A DNA stretch of 64,000 nucleotides from assembly GCA_964581105.1 (NCBI GenBank), contig CAZOMB010000001.1, positions 62,001 to 126,000 on the forward strand, read 5' to 3'. Below the pieces are notes generated by a model, which saw only the letters and a program-made list of their open reading frames with translations, searched no databases and was not told the DNA's origin. Source of the DNA: UBA10161 sp964581105. GTDB lineage: Archaea; Micrarchaeota; Micrarchaeia; Anstonellales; Anstonellaceae. How positions within the stretch are numbered: the first letter of the stretch is position 1; every line of letters starts with the position of its first letter. The translations under genes and the position numbers were made by a program. Below are positions 1 through 8,593 of this stretch, piece by piece.

Positions 1-94
1 GCAAATAATGGTTGTTTCCCCTTATGCCTGATGCCAGAATCAGCGGGTTTTTCATTTTCATTTTGCAAAATGATGTGCTTAGCATTAATTTCAC

Positions 95-1177
95 CTATGG
101 CCTTTTCCTGTGCGCGCTTTTCCTTTTTCCCATCCCTGTTATCTTTTGCCTTCTTGCCATTTTCCCAATCTCATCAAGGGCCTGCCTTAAGGCAACTGCA
201 AGCCTAAAGTCAAATGCACTTGAATTATAATGCCTTTTGCCATCAAGCCTTGCCCTTACTGCAAACCCTGGGCCTTCTTTTTTTATGTGAATGGCAAGAG
301 AGCGCACTTCAAAGCTTTTCCCTACTTTTGAAATAAGCCTTTCCCCTTGCTTTACTATCTGGCTGTGAAAGTCCTTGTGCTCATATGGAAGGCCGCTCAC
401 AAATACCTGGGCAGTTTTTTCCTCTGAAAGAGCTGAGCTGAACAGATCCTTTGCTGTGACTATTCCCCTTGGGTAGCCCCCGTCAGAAACAACAAGGGCA
501 GCAACGCGGCTTTCAAGCATTTTCCTTACTGCTGAAGAAAGAGTATCAGTTGATGAGATTGTTTCAACCCTTTTTTTCATGTATGAGATAACTGGGTGCG
601 AGTCCATTGATGTCTTTTCCCCTCCAAGCCCTATTTGCACCCTTTGCTTTGGGCTTGAGACAAAGCTTGCCAAGTCAAATATTGACAAAATGCCCTGTAT
701 CCTGCCGTCTTTTGTGACAACCAGCCTGCGTATATTGTGGCGCCTTAGCTCTGCCCTTGCCTGGCCAACAGTTGCTGTTGCCTCAATTGCTGCCACTGGG
801 AATGTCATTACTTCTGATACCCTTTTCCTTGAGAGCATTTTTTCCTGCAAAAGCTCTGAGAGAAGCGTATGCCTTGTTATTGCCCCCAATACTTTTCCTG
901 CCCTAAGAACAGGTATTGCCTTGAACCTGCCTGCAAAAAATGCATTGCATGCGTCCATTACAGTGCTTTCTGCTGAAAGTGACGGCGCCCTTTCGGCAAT
1001 TGAGCCGCATTTTTCCTTTGAAGGATGGGTATGCTGCCTTATTGCCCTCTCGTCAATTACCCCTAAGTACCTTCCTTTTTTTGTCACAATTACAGGAAGC
1101 CCGCTTCTTGATATTTCATTTATTGCCCTTGAAACAGGTTCAGAAGCGTCAAGCATGCTGGGGTGTTCTATTTCCAT
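95..1177 (-). CDS. Four-CBS-domain protein with basic C-terminal domain
   Basis: The protein of about 360 residues has four successive CBS-type motifs in roughly residues 5-260, seen as repeated V...GVI, KVLGAIT, IQGILSIFDL and PRGIVTAKDL segments. CBS pairs usually bind adenosyl nucleotides such as AMP, ATP or SAM. The last ~100 residues are basic, lack CBS motifs and have an alternating strand/helix pattern that loosely recalls ribosome-hibernation or 30S-binding modules. I chose the ATG at 1177 because GGTGA lies 4 nt upstream of it; a longer frame to 1207 lacks this. A TATA-like CTATTTATTA lies near 1230. The CBS call is strong; the ribosome link is only a guess. No partner gene is evident. 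Confidence 0.8.
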   Translation of the reverse strand: MEIEHPSMLDASEPVSRAINEISRSGLPVIVTKKGRYLGVIDERAIRQHTHPSKEKCGSIAERAPSLSAESTVMDACNAFFAGRFKAIPVLRAGKVLGAITRHTLLSELLQEKMLSRKRVSEVMTFPVAAIEATATVGQARAELRRHNIRRLVVTKDGRIQGILSIFDLASFVSSPKQRVQIGLGGEKTSMDSHPVISYMKKRVETISSTDTLSSAVRKMLESRVAALVVSDGGYPRGIVTAKDLFSSALSEEKTAQVFVSGLPYEHKDFHSQIVKQGERLISKVGKSFEVRSLAIHIKKEGPGFAVRARLDGKRHYNSSAFDFRLAVALRQALDEIGKMARRQKITGMGKRKSAHRKRP

Positions 1178-1349
1178 TTGATCACCTGTTAGGGCTCTTG
1201 CTAGCAAATCTCAGCCAACTAATAAATAGCTTGGCTTGTGCAACAGAAACTGGTTTTAGCAACAGCAGCAACAGCCGCTCTTTTTCTTCTTTTTGGCTGC
1301 TTTTTTCTTTACTATAAAAACCAGGCAAATTCAAAGAACATAATGCTGC

Positions 1350-2264
1350 CTACGCTTTTCTTCTTGCTTTTGGCTCTTTTTTAAGCATTATCTCAATTGC
1401 AGCCACAAAGCGCAAAATATTGACCATTACTGCATATATGAACGGGATTACAGGAACCAGGACAACAAGGGTTGCAAGAACAGAAAAAGCAAGAGTAACC
1501 TCGCTTCCAATCTCATAAAGAGGGCAGGCAGTGAAAAACTTGAATGGGATTAAGGAAAGCAGTGCGCAAACCAAATCCTTGAAAAATAGCCTTAGCACTG
1601 CAGGGGAAATAAGGGTCAGCACAGTGACAAAGTTTGATGCCTTTGACTCATTTGTCCCTGCTGTCAATGCCCTGTAAAGGAAATACAGGGAAGCTATTGC
1701 TGACAGGAGAAGAAAATCAAATGTTGCCAAAGAAAAATTGCCTCCGCTTGAGTAAAATGAAATTCCTGATAGTATTACCAGTATTGCAGCTGCTGTAAGC
1801 GCAGTCCAGTAGCCTTTCAGCCCGTCAAAAAGAGGGGCAAACATTATCCTTATGCTCAAGTGAAGGGACTGCACTGCTGTAAGCCTGTCCCTGAAAAATG
1901 CGTGCAGCACAACTGTTCCTGCTGCAACAACTATGCTAACAGGTATCAGGAAAAGGTAAACCAGGGTCGTGATTATTGTGGCTTGAGGCGGCACCCAAAG
2001 GCCTGAAGAGAAATATATGAGAACGCATAGCACAGCAAAAAACAGGTATGCAAAAGGGGCAAGCAGCACTTCTTTTTTCGACATTTTCCTTCCTGAGGAC
2101 TGCAAAAAATCTGCGATTTTCCCTGAAGCAAAAATATAGCTTAGAACAACTGCAAAAATTATTACTTCGCGCAGCTGAAGCAGGGAAAAAGGCAATGCTG
2201 ATGAATTTGCTGCGAAAAGCATGCTTGATGCTGCTAAAAGCAGTATCAGTATTGTTATCCTCAC
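1350..2264 (-). CDS. Multi-pass membrane protein, unknown function
   Basis: The 304-residue protein starts at a GTG with a hydrophobic leader (ILILLLAASSMLFA) that could be a signal peptide, followed by about six to seven strongly hydrophobic segments and a basic tail (KKEPKARRKA). The arrangement of helices resembles Yip1-like small membrane proteins, but I see no diagnostic motif. It lies 32 nt downstream of the ATP-cone nuclease gene and could be cotranscribed with it, although a TATA-like CTTTTTAA about 26 nt upstream of the GTG would also allow a leaderless transcript. Function is not recognised. Confidence 0.7.
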   Translation of the reverse strand: MRITILILLLAASSMLFAANSSALPFSLLQLREVIIFAVVLSYIFASGKIADFLQSSGRKMSKKEVLLAPFAYLFFAVLCVLIYFSSGLWVPPQATIITTLVYLFLIPVSIVVAAGTVVLHAFFRDRLTAVQSLHLSIRIMFAPLFDGLKGYWTALTAAAILVILSGISFYSSGGNFSLATFDFLLLSAIASLYFLYRALTAGTNESKASNFVTVLTLISPAVLRLFFKDLVCALLSLIPFKFFTACPLYEIGSEVTLAFSVLATLVVLVPVIPFIYAVMVNILRFVAAIEIMLKKEPKARRKA

Positions 2265-2296
2265 AAAAGCCTATTCTTGTTGAAGGTTAAAAAGAG

Positions 2297-3139
2297 TTAA
2301 TGTTTGCTTGAGAGTATTCTCTTTGCTGCCTGCTTTAGGCTGTCAATCCTCTTATCCTTTATCTTGAGGACCTTGAGATCTTCCCTTGGGGCTTTTTCAA
2401 GCTCTTTTACCAGTATTATGCCTGCAGAATGAAGAGCAGAAAATGTCCTCCTGTCAAGCCCGTGTATCAAGGTAATGGGATAAAGCTTGTTTTCATCAAT
2501 CCTTACCTGTATGCTCTCATGCTTTGGAAAGCTCCAGCCCATTAGCTTTAAGCCAACACAGTCAGAATATCGCACAACATCATGTGAAAATTTTGTATTT
2601 GTGGCAAGCCAGGCAGAGTCAATCCCCTTATTCACATCCTTTATGTCCAAAAAGCGCGCCCATGAGTAAAGGGCAGACTGTATGTGGCATTTGAAATGCG
2701 GCGAATTGTGGAATTTGCACTCAATTATGCTTTTTGTTGCTTTATGCCCTTTGTGCACAGGCCTTGTTGCAATTACGTCTACTTCATGCTGTATGCATTT
2801 GCCCCTGACAATCTGCCTTAGCCTTGTATTGTACTTTCTTCCCTTAAGAAGCGCTGCAACAAATGTTTCAAATGGATAGCCAGATGGGCCAAGCTTAAGA
2901 AGAGCAGATTTCAGGCTGAACCTTGCTGCTGCGCCTGGCTTCATTTTCCTTAATTCCTCAAATGCCAGCCTGTAAATCTCATGAGTAGGCATATTGTCAT
3001 ACATTTTTGATTCTAATGAGTCTATTACTTCTTTTGCAAGAGAGCTTTTTGCTCCTGCCCGCCTCAAAGCCCTTGTTATCTTGTTATAATCCAATGGCTC
3101 CAAAGTACTGTCGCCTTTCCTTACCATTATCTGTGCCAT
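2297..3139 (-). CDS. ATP-cone plus Mrr-like (PD-(D/E)XK) nuclease
   Basis: Residues 1-90 form an ATP-cone-like domain (IMVRKGDSTLEPLDYNKI, then helices with MPTHEIYRLAFEELRKM), the nucleotide-sensing module of ribonucleotide reductases and NrdR. Residues ~95-200 carry a restriction-endonuclease-like core: G-Y-PFE, HEVDVIA (catalytic Asp) and SIIECKFH (the E-x-K pair). The C-terminus (residues ~225-280) resembles helix-hairpin-helix units (LHSAGIILVKELEKA). Archaeal proteins joining an ATP-cone to an Mrr-like fold are known but not functionally defined; a repair or dATP-responsive nuclease role is inference. The ATG lies about 28 nt from a TATA-like TTTTTATT, consistent with a leaderless transcript divergent from nifS. 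Confidence 0.75.
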   Translation of the reverse strand: MAQIMVRKGDSTLEPLDYNKITRALRRAGAKSSLAKEVIDSLESKMYDNMPTHEIYRLAFEELRKMKPGAAARFSLKSALLKLGPSGYPFETFVAALLKGRKYNTRLRQIVRGKCIQHEVDVIATRPVHKGHKATKSIIECKFHNSPHFKCHIQSALYSWARFLDIKDVNKGIDSAWLATNTKFSHDVVRYSDCVGLKLMGWSFPKHESIQVRIDENKLYPITLIHGLDRRTFSALHSAGIILVKELEKAPREDLKVLKIKDKRIDSLKQAAKRILSSKH

Positions 3140-3190
3140 ACTTGTTGATTATACTGCAAGTAATAAAAATAGAATCAGGGAACATATCAA

Positions 3191-4372
3191 ATGGGGCTGA
3201 ACAAGATGAAAACCATTTATTTTGACAATGGAGCAACCACAAAAGTGGATGATAAGGTAATAAAGGAAATGCACAGGTTCCATTCTGAGCAGTATGGCAA
3301 TGCTTCCTCTATTCACCATATGGGAGAAAAAGCGCTAAAAGCCCTTGAGAAATCAAGAAAGGCGATTGCAAGCTCAATTAAGGCAAAGCCAAATGAGATA
3401 ATATTCACATCAGGCGGCACTGAATCAAACAATTTTGCTTTAAAAGGAATTGCTTTTGCTAGCAAAGGGGGCAAAAACCACATAATAACAACAAAAATAG
3501 AGCATGACTGCGTGCTTAATACCTGCAAATGGCTTGAAAAGCAGGGTTTCAAAATAACTTACCTTGATGTTGACAAGCAAGGCTTTGTAACCCCTGAAAT
3601 GCTTGACAAGGCAATTACAGGCAATACTTTGCTGGTGTCAATAATACATGGAAACAATGAAATAGGAACAATACAGGATTTGCCTGCGCTTTACAGGATT
3701 TGCAAAAAGCATGGCGCAATATTTCATACTGATGCATGCCAGTCATATACCAAAACCCCTCTTACCAGTGAAATGGCAGACATGATAACTTTAAATGCGC
3801 ACAAAATACACGGCCCAAAAGGAGTAGGCGCGCTTTACATAAAAACAGGGATAAAATTAGTTCCGCTCATCCATGGAGGCAGCCATGAAAAAGGATTGCG
3901 GGCAGGAACAGAAAACATACCTGCAATAGCTGGCTTTGCTGCAGCAGTTGAGCTTGCAATGCACAAAAAGCATGTTGACTACATGGAAAATCTCAGGGAT
4001 TATTTCATAAAAGAGGCACTGAAAATCCCTGGCACAAAGCTTAACGGTCCAACAGGGAAAAAAAGGCTTTGCAACAACATAAATATCTCCTTCAGGTCCA
4101 TTGAAGGAGAATCAATAACCTTTTCGCTTGACCAGGCAGGCATATGCTGCTCAACAGGCTCAGCATGCTCTTCAAAGTCACTAGAGCCCTCGCACGTAAT
4201 AATGGCACTTGTTGATGACCCGGAAAGGTCGCACGGCTCTGTGAGGATTACAATAAGCAGGTTCACAAAAAAACAGGAAGTTGACTTTGCCCTTAAGGAG
4301 CTTAAAAAAGCAGTCAAAAAGCTCAGGGAAATTTCTCCCTTAACCCCAAGAGGTGGAAAGCATGTACAATGA
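3191..4372 (+). CDS. iscS: Cysteine desulfurase (NifS/IscS family)
   Basis: This PLP enzyme converts cysteine to alanine and delivers persulfide sulfur for Fe-S clusters and tRNA thiolation. Visible marks are the N-terminal YFDNGATTK, FTSGGTESNN, HTDACQSY, the PLP lysine in LNAHKIHGPKG and the active-site loop GSACSS with the catalytic Cys. Length (~390 residues) fits the family. Two starts are possible: ATG 3191, placed 25 nt after a TATA-like TAATAAAAATA as for a leaderless mRNA, and ATG 3206, which begins directly with MKTIYFDNG. The next gene, an IscU scaffold, starts inside the 3' end of this one, so the two form an operon. Confidence 0.95.
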   Translation: MGLNKMKTIYFDNGATTKVDDKVIKEMHRFHSEQYGNASSIHHMGEKALKALEKSRKAIASSIKAKPNEIIFTSGGTESNNFALKGIAFASKGGKNHIITTKIEHDCVLNTCKWLEKQGFKITYLDVDKQGFVTPEMLDKAITGNTLLVSIIHGNNEIGTIQDLPALYRICKKHGAIFHTDACQSYTKTPLTSEMADMITLNAHKIHGPKGVGALYIKTGIKLVPLIHGGSHEKGLRAGTENIPAIAGFAAAVELAMHKKHVDYMENLRDYFIKEALKIPGTKLNGPTGKKRLCNNINISFRSIEGESITFSLDQAGICCSTGSACSSKSLEPSHVIMALVDDPERSHGSVRITISRFTKKQEVDFALKELKKAVKKLREISPLTPRGGKHVQ

Positions 4373-4730
4373 GAAAATAATGGAACGCTTCAAAAACCCA
4401 AAGCATATGGGCGAAATCAGGAATGCTGATGCAATTGGCGAAGTTGGAAATGTCCGCTGCGGAGACATAATGAAAATATATATTAAAGTAAAGGAAAATA
4501 CGATTGCTGACATAAAATACAAGACTTATGGGTGCGTTGCTGCAATAGCTTCCTCTGATTTTTTGTGCCAGCTTGCAAAGGGCAAGACACTTGATGAGGC
4601 AGTGAAAATAACAGGAAAAGATGTTGTAAAGGAAATGGGGGGGCAAGTGCCTGCAATAAAGGTGCACTGCTCCATTCTTGCCCAGGATGCACTGAAAAAA
4701 GCCATTGAGAATTACAGGAAAAAGAAATAA
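4362..4730 (+). CDS. iscU: Fe-S cluster scaffold protein (IscU/NifU N-terminal type)
   Basis: A protein of about 122 residues that assembles Fe-S clusters on three conserved cysteines, visible in NVRCGD, KTYGCVAA and IKVHCSI. The HM-x-N segment after the first helix is typical of the family (KNPKHMGEIRNADAIGEVGN). It lacks the separate C-terminal Nfu domain of full NifU. GAGGTGG precedes the ATG at 4362 with good spacing, so I prefer it to an in-frame start at 4353. It overlaps the end of the cysteine desulfurase gene by 11 nt, indicating coupled expression. Its stop codon touches the 3' end of a convergent tRNA-Cys gene. Confidence 0.93.
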   Translation: MYNEKIMERFKNPKHMGEIRNADAIGEVGNVRCGDIMKIYIKVKENTIADIKYKTYGCVAAIASSDFLCQLAKGKTLDEAVKITGKDVVKEMGGQVPAIKVHCSILAQDALKKAIENYRKKK

Positions 4731-4879
4731 GCCAGGCGAGGGAATCGAACCCCCCTAACCCGCTGGCTGCCCTGTCACCCCATTTTACAAATCGGGGGTG
4801 AACCATCAGGGGGAAGCGAATGAAACGCTCCTGCCCCCTAGGGCTGCAGGCGGGTGCATAACCTCTCTGCCAGCCTGGC
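4730..4879 (-). tRNA. tRNA-Cys(GCA) with 79-nt anticodon-loop intron
   Basis: On the minus strand, GCCAGGC pairs with GCCTGGC to form the acceptor, followed by a U73 discriminator as expected for tRNA-Cys. The D-arm is GCAGAGAGGTTATGC, the anticodon stem CCCGC/GCGGG, and the T-arm GGGGG-TTCGATT-CCCTC. The loop reads CTGCAG then an intron (4765-4843) then A, giving anticodon GCA and G37. The splice sites sit in an exact bulge-helix-bulge: central helix CTGC/GCAG with three-nt bulges AGC and CCA, the canonical 37/38 position. The gene lies directly after, and antisense to, the iscS-iscU operon. Confidence 0.93.
4765..4843 (-). other. Canonical 37/38 BHB intron of tRNA-Cys
   Basis: The 79-nt intron is bounded by AG^C and CC^A bulges around the 4-bp helix CTGC/GCAG. 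It does not share the CCTAAAAAGC core of the T-loop intron family found in the other tRNA genes of this window. Confidence 0.88.
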
Positions 4880-4935
4880 ACACTGTATAGTTTTGGCAGG
4901 GAGTTCTTTGTGAAAAGGTATTTATAATCCCTTAT

Positions 4936-5475
4936 TTAGCGCACAAGCTTAAGAGTCTCCAAAATGCGCTCAATCATTACTTTTGTCTTCTGTTCTACCT
5001 CTTTGCTGACTGAAAAGAATTTGTCATTAAAATGGTCAAGCATTGCTGAAGAAGTTGATTTGTCAATTGAAACTGCGATGTCAATGTTCCTTTTTGCCTC
5101 CTCATTCTTGTTCTGCATTACTTGGCAAATCCCAAGTGCGCATACTGCCTCTGCATTAGTTGGCTGGCTTGCCTTAACATATTCAAGTGCCTGCTCTGCC
5201 TCAGCCAGCCTGTTCAATGAAATTAGGCAATAGCCCATCATATGCCATATTTCAGGCTTTTCCCTTTCAATTTCAGCAGCTTTTGAAAAGCAGCTCAAAG
5301 CATCGTCAAACTGCGCATCTATGTAATGAGCTTTACCTTTCACAAACCAGACTATGGCATCTTTTGGGTCTATCCTTGCAAGCTCTTTTGCCCCTTCAAG
5401 TGCCTGGTCAGGCTTTTTTTCCTCTGTGAATTCCTCTGTTCTTGCAATCATTCCATCTTCAAGCTCATCAGTCAT
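4936..5475 (-). CDS. TPR repeat protein
   Basis: About 179 residues with three to four tetratricopeptide-like helix pairs (IVWFVKGKAHYIDAQFDDAL, IWHMMGYCLISLNRLAEAE, AEAVCALGICQVMQNKNEEA), each showing the W/G/A pattern of TPR motifs. Such proteins act as protein-interaction scaffolds; no catalytic domain is visible. The ATG at 5475 is preceded by AAGGTGG and is preferred over an in-frame start at 5490. It is divergently transcribed from a small leaderless gene. Specific partner unknown. Confidence 0.8.
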   Translation of the reverse strand: MTDELEDGMIARTEEFTEEKKPDQALEGAKELARIDPKDAIVWFVKGKAHYIDAQFDDALSCFSKAAEIEREKPEIWHMMGYCLISLNRLAEAEQALEYVKASQPTNAEAVCALGICQVMQNKNEEAKRNIDIAVSIDKSTSSAMLDHFNDKFFSVSKEVEQKTKVMIERILETLKLVR

Positions 5476-5510
5476 ATTCCCACCTTGCAAATGGAATAAT
5501 CTGGCAAGGC

Positions 5511-5518
5511 TTATAAGT
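5511..5518 (+). promoter_or_regulatory. TATA box for a leaderless small gene
   Basis: TTATAAGT centred about 25 nt upstream of the ATG at 5539. This is the spacing expected when archaeal transcription starts at the start codon, and there is no Shine-Dalgarno sequence. Confidence 0.55.
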
Positions 5519-5538
5519 TTAGCATAAATAAGCTAATT

Positions 5539-5769
5539 ATGGCACAAGCAGAAAAAAGGCCAGCGCCAAATGTCCCTTCAGCAAAGCCTGTTTCAGGCAA
5601 GGCGCAAGAGGAGTTTACTGCTTTGAAGCACAAGCATAATGAGATTGCCTCTTGGAGCATGTCGCCAAACTCCTGGGACAAGATACAGGTAATTTATACC
5701 AGCACTGGGAAAGAGGAGCAGGCGCAAACATTTCTTTCTGCAATAGCCTTGCCTACACCTGAGATGTAA
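5539..5769 (+). CDS. Small hypothetical protein
   Basis: A 76-residue soluble protein with a Pro/Ala-rich N-terminus (KRPAPNVPSAKP) followed by a polar helical region. No motif is recognised. Support for it being real comes from the TATA box 25 nt before the ATG and its position in the gap between divergent and convergent genes. Its last 17 nt overlap the 3' end of the convergent argH gene. Confidence 0.5.
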   Translation: MAQAEKRPAPNVPSAKPVSGKAQEEFTALKHKHNEIASWSMSPNSWDKIQVIYTSTGKEEQAQTFLSAIALPTPEM

Positions 5770-7177
5770 TTGATTTTGCCTGTTTTTCAAGAAGCTTGTT
5801 TGCTGCAGAAAGCGCTTTTTCCCTTTCAGAAACAAGCTTTGCATGCTTTGATTGGCTGATTTTGCATTTTCCTGAAAATCTCTTTACCTTGTTAACTGAT
5901 ACTGCCTCTTTAAGCTCTTTTTGCGGGATTTTTATTCCTGCTGCCGATGAAACTTGTGCTGCGCTAAGAGACGAGAGGTATTTTTCTTTTGCAATGCATC
6001 CCTTTACCAGTTTTCCTGTTATTTTGTGCGCTTCCCTGAAAGCAACTCCTTTTTTTGAAAGAAGGTCTGCAAGCTCAGTTGTTGATGAGAAGCCAGACTC
6101 AAGCTCTTGCTCTATTTTCTTTTTGTCAAATTCCAGGTTTGGCAGCATTTTTGAAAGTATTGAAAAGGTTGCTAGCGCTGTTTCAACTCCATTGATTAGC
6201 GCATATTTTGTTTCCTGCGTATCCCTGTTAAAGCCTGTTGCAAGGCTTTTGCTAATGCCTGCGCACATTACATACAAGCCAAGCATTCTGCTGGCCTTTC
6301 CCCTTATAAGCTCGCAGACATCTGGGTTTTTCTTTTGAGGCATCATTGAAGAGCCTGTTGAGTACTGGTCAGGCAGTATAATTAGCCCCTTGTTTGAGTA
6401 AAGGATTATGTCTTCTGCTATTCTGCTTGCATGAGTCAATGCAATTGTCAAAATTCCTAATAGCTCTGTTTCAAGCTCTCCTCTGTTTGATACTGAGTCC
6501 ATTGGGTTTTCAGTCGGAGAGCTAAAGCCAAGAAGCTTTGAAGTATACTGTTTGTCAATGTTCCACCCTGTTCCTGCAACTGCTCCTGAGCCAAGCGGGT
6601 TTTTGTTCACTCTTTCATAAAGCTCTGAGAGCCTTTGCAAGGCCCTTTCAAACTCCTGCCAGTGTGCATGTGACCAGAGCAAAAGGGAGGCTGGCTGTGC
6701 TACCTGAAAGTGCGTGTAGCTTGGGAATATGCAGTCTTTTTTTGCTAGCTTTGCAAGTGATGCCTGAAGGGAAAGTAAAGCGTGGCTAAGCTGGTTTATT
6801 GCATCTCTCATGTACATTTTTGTGTCAAGGCAAAGCTGGTCATTTCTTGAGCGGGCAATGTGCATTTTCTTTCCTGCAGCAGTTGCTTTTGTTACTGCTG
6901 CCTCAACATTTGTGTGAACATCCTCTAGCCTGTGGTCAAGATGGAAATTTCCTGCCTTTGCCTGTGCATAAAGCTTGAAAAGCGCCTTTATTATTTCACC
7001 TGCCTCTTTTTTTGAGATTATTTTCTGCTTTGAGAGCATTGTCACATGGGCTATGCTGCCCTTAATGTCATAGGCTGCCAGCTTTTCATCAAGCTGAGAG
7101 TCTTCTTTTGAAAGGAACTCAAGCATTTCCTGTGAAGGCTGCTTGTCAAACCTTCCACCCCATAGTTTGTTTGCCAT
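5753..7177 (-). CDS. argH: Argininosuccinate lyase
   Basis: Catalyses the last step of arginine synthesis, splitting argininosuccinate into arginine and fumarate. The family signature GSSMMPQKKNPD is present near residue 285, and the N-terminus (LWGGRFDKQP) and the EDVHTNVE and RSRNDQ segments are typical of ArgH rather than other fumarase-superfamily enzymes. The length of 474 residues is normal. A GGTGGAGATGAT stretch precedes the ATG. Its partner argG lies about 6.5 kb away on the other strand, so the two are not in one operon here. Confidence 0.95.
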   Translation of the reverse strand: MANKLWGGRFDKQPSQEMLEFLSKEDSQLDEKLAAYDIKGSIAHVTMLSKQKIISKKEAGEIIKALFKLYAQAKAGNFHLDHRLEDVHTNVEAAVTKATAAGKKMHIARSRNDQLCLDTKMYMRDAINQLSHALLSLQASLAKLAKKDCIFPSYTHFQVAQPASLLLWSHAHWQEFERALQRLSELYERVNKNPLGSGAVAGTGWNIDKQYTSKLLGFSSPTENPMDSVSNRGELETELLGILTIALTHASRIAEDIILYSNKGLIILPDQYSTGSSMMPQKKNPDVCELIRGKASRMLGLYVMCAGISKSLATGFNRDTQETKYALINGVETALATFSILSKMLPNLEFDKKKIEQELESGFSSTTELADLLSKKGVAFREAHKITGKLVKGCIAKEKYLSSLSAAQVSSAAGIKIPQKELKEAVSVNKVKRFSGKCKISQSKHAKLVSEREKALSAANKLLEKQAKSITSQV

Positions 7178-7424
7178 ATCTTATCATCTCCACCAAACAT
7201 GCTTAAAAACTGATGTTTCATATGGAACTTTTTGTTTCATATACTCGATTTTGCATTCACACTGCAAGAAGTTGGCATGCAAATTTAATAATCTGCAGCA
7301 TGAATGAGCTAATTTAACTGAAAATATTTGCAGATTGACGAACCTGCTGATTAATATATACAGAACTGAAAATGCAGGCTTAAGAGAAAACAGAAAGGTT
7401 AATTGAAATAGAGGTAGTTGCAGC

Positions 7425-7790
7425 ATGGCAAGAGAAAACATGATGCGTGGATGGCTCGCCTGGAGAATGAATACTTTTGCCATGAAAAGAGTAACTGAGG
7501 CAATAGACCGGAATAGGATGAGCTGGGCCCTCCTGAAAATAAAGAAGGAACAGGAAGACAGAAAGGTGATGGAAAGAATAGAGTACAGATTTAAAGCAGC
7601 AAAACCGCTTGTTGAAAAAAATCACACACACCCGATTGTGAAAATCATTCATCATGATTACCAGAAACAGCAACTTGAAGGCGAACAAAAGAAGAAAGAA
7701 TTTGCAAAAATGATTTACCGAGATTATACTGCACAGAAAGTAAATAATGAGATTAAAGCCAATCTTATTTCAGAAGGCAGATTAAATTAA
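7425..7790 (+). CDS. Small basic helical protein, unknown
   Basis: 121 residues, highly charged and predicted helical throughout (KKEQEDRKVMERIEYRFKAAK, HHDYQKQQLEGEQKKKEFAK). No domain is recognised. GAGGTAG lies about 8 nt before the ATG, and a TATA-like TTAATATATA lies about 70 nt upstream, supporting expression. The 250 nt between argH and this gene otherwise show only AT-rich, promoter-like sequence. Confidence 0.6.
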   Translation: MARENMMRGWLAWRMNTFAMKRVTEAIDRNRMSWALLKIKKEQEDRKVMERIEYRFKAAKPLVEKNHTHPIVKIIHHDYQKQQLEGEQKKKEFAKMIYRDYTAQKVNNEIKANLISEGRLN

Positions 7791-7816
7791 AAATAAAAAA
7801 AGAAAAAAAGAAGGGC

Positions 7817-8593
7817 TTAACAGGACTCAAGGCACTCTGTCTTTTCCTCTCCTGTTAGGTAGTCGCACACTGAACAGGCGTCAAACTCCCCTCCTCTTGG
7901 AGCAGATGGGATTTGCATCTCCTGTGCTTCAGCTGGAAGAGCAAAGTCTGCCTCGCTCACCTGGGTGCTGTATGTTGTTGCCTTCATTTCAATCATAGTG
8001 CCTTCTTCCCCAGTGCCTGAGTTTGTCTGTATGTAAAGCGGGACTCCCTCTGCAGAAACGCAGTATCTGGTTGTGCCCTCATCTGATACAATCCTGTAGC
8101 ATGATGCAGTCACTCCTGCAACCTCCATTGTGCCGTCAGCAGTGATTGTGTATTTGTTGGGGTTTGACTCAACCTCGCTGCCAAGCTGGTAGCTCATGTC
8201 AGATGCAGACTCTTGCATCTCAAACTTGAAGCAAGTCCATGCTCCGTCATTTGTGCATGTGTAAAAGTCCTTGTCCAGGATATAGGTCCTTGTCTCAGTT
8301 CCTGAAACTACAAAGTCTGTCCTGAGCTTTTCTCCCCCCATAACATACTGGGAAAGCTCAGAAGCCTGCATGTCTGTTCCAGACATCAGGTAAGTGACCA
8401 TCCATCCACTTTGGCCTTGAAGCGCCCCAAGAAAGCTTTCAAGTGCTCCTGCTGCACCTTGCTCCTCTTCTGCCGGAGCCTGCTGCTCTGCTGCTGGCTG
8501 CTCTGCTGTTGGCTTTTGCTGCACTTCTGGCTCTGTGCCTGGACAGCCAAAAAGAAGCGCAAGCGCTATTGCCATTACTAGAAATTCTCTCAT
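7817..8593 (-). CDS. Secreted lipoprotein, unknown function
   Basis: About 258 residues with an N-terminal hydrophobic leader ending in a lipobox-like LLFGC, then a Glu/Gln/Ala/Pro-rich linker (residues ~20-50) and a globular beta-rich domain with several cysteines, including a C-terminal DACSVCDYLTGEEKTECLESC-like cluster. The latter part resembles periplasmic LppX/LolA-like proteins only in general layout. GAGGTGG precedes the ATG at 8593; a TTG at 8596 would add one residue. It is probably anchored on the outer face of the membrane. Confidence 0.75.
   Translation of the reverse strand: MREFLVMAIALALLFGCPGTEPEVQQKPTAEQPAAEQQAPAEEEQGAAGALESFLGALQGQSGWMVTYLMSGTDMQASELSQYVMGGEKLRTDFVVSGTETRTYILDKDFYTCTNDGAWTCFKFEMQESASDMSYQLGSEVESNPNKYTITADGTMEVAGVTASCYRIVSDEGTTRYCVSAEGVPLYIQTNSGTGEEGTMIEMKATTYSTQVSEADFALPAEAQEMQIPSAPRGGEFDACSVCDYLTGEEKTECLESC

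Noticed and set aside
1256..1330. Minus-strand frame ending in a Lys-rich stretch and five consecutive cysteines
   Set aside because: It has only ATT, CTG or similar as possible starts and no Shine-Dalgarno, and lies between two genes in AT-rich sequence. Not enough to call a gene.
4483..4881. 132-residue minus-strand open frame
   Set aside because: It overlaps the tRNA-Cys gene and the 3' half of iscU, both well supported. It is a shadow frame.
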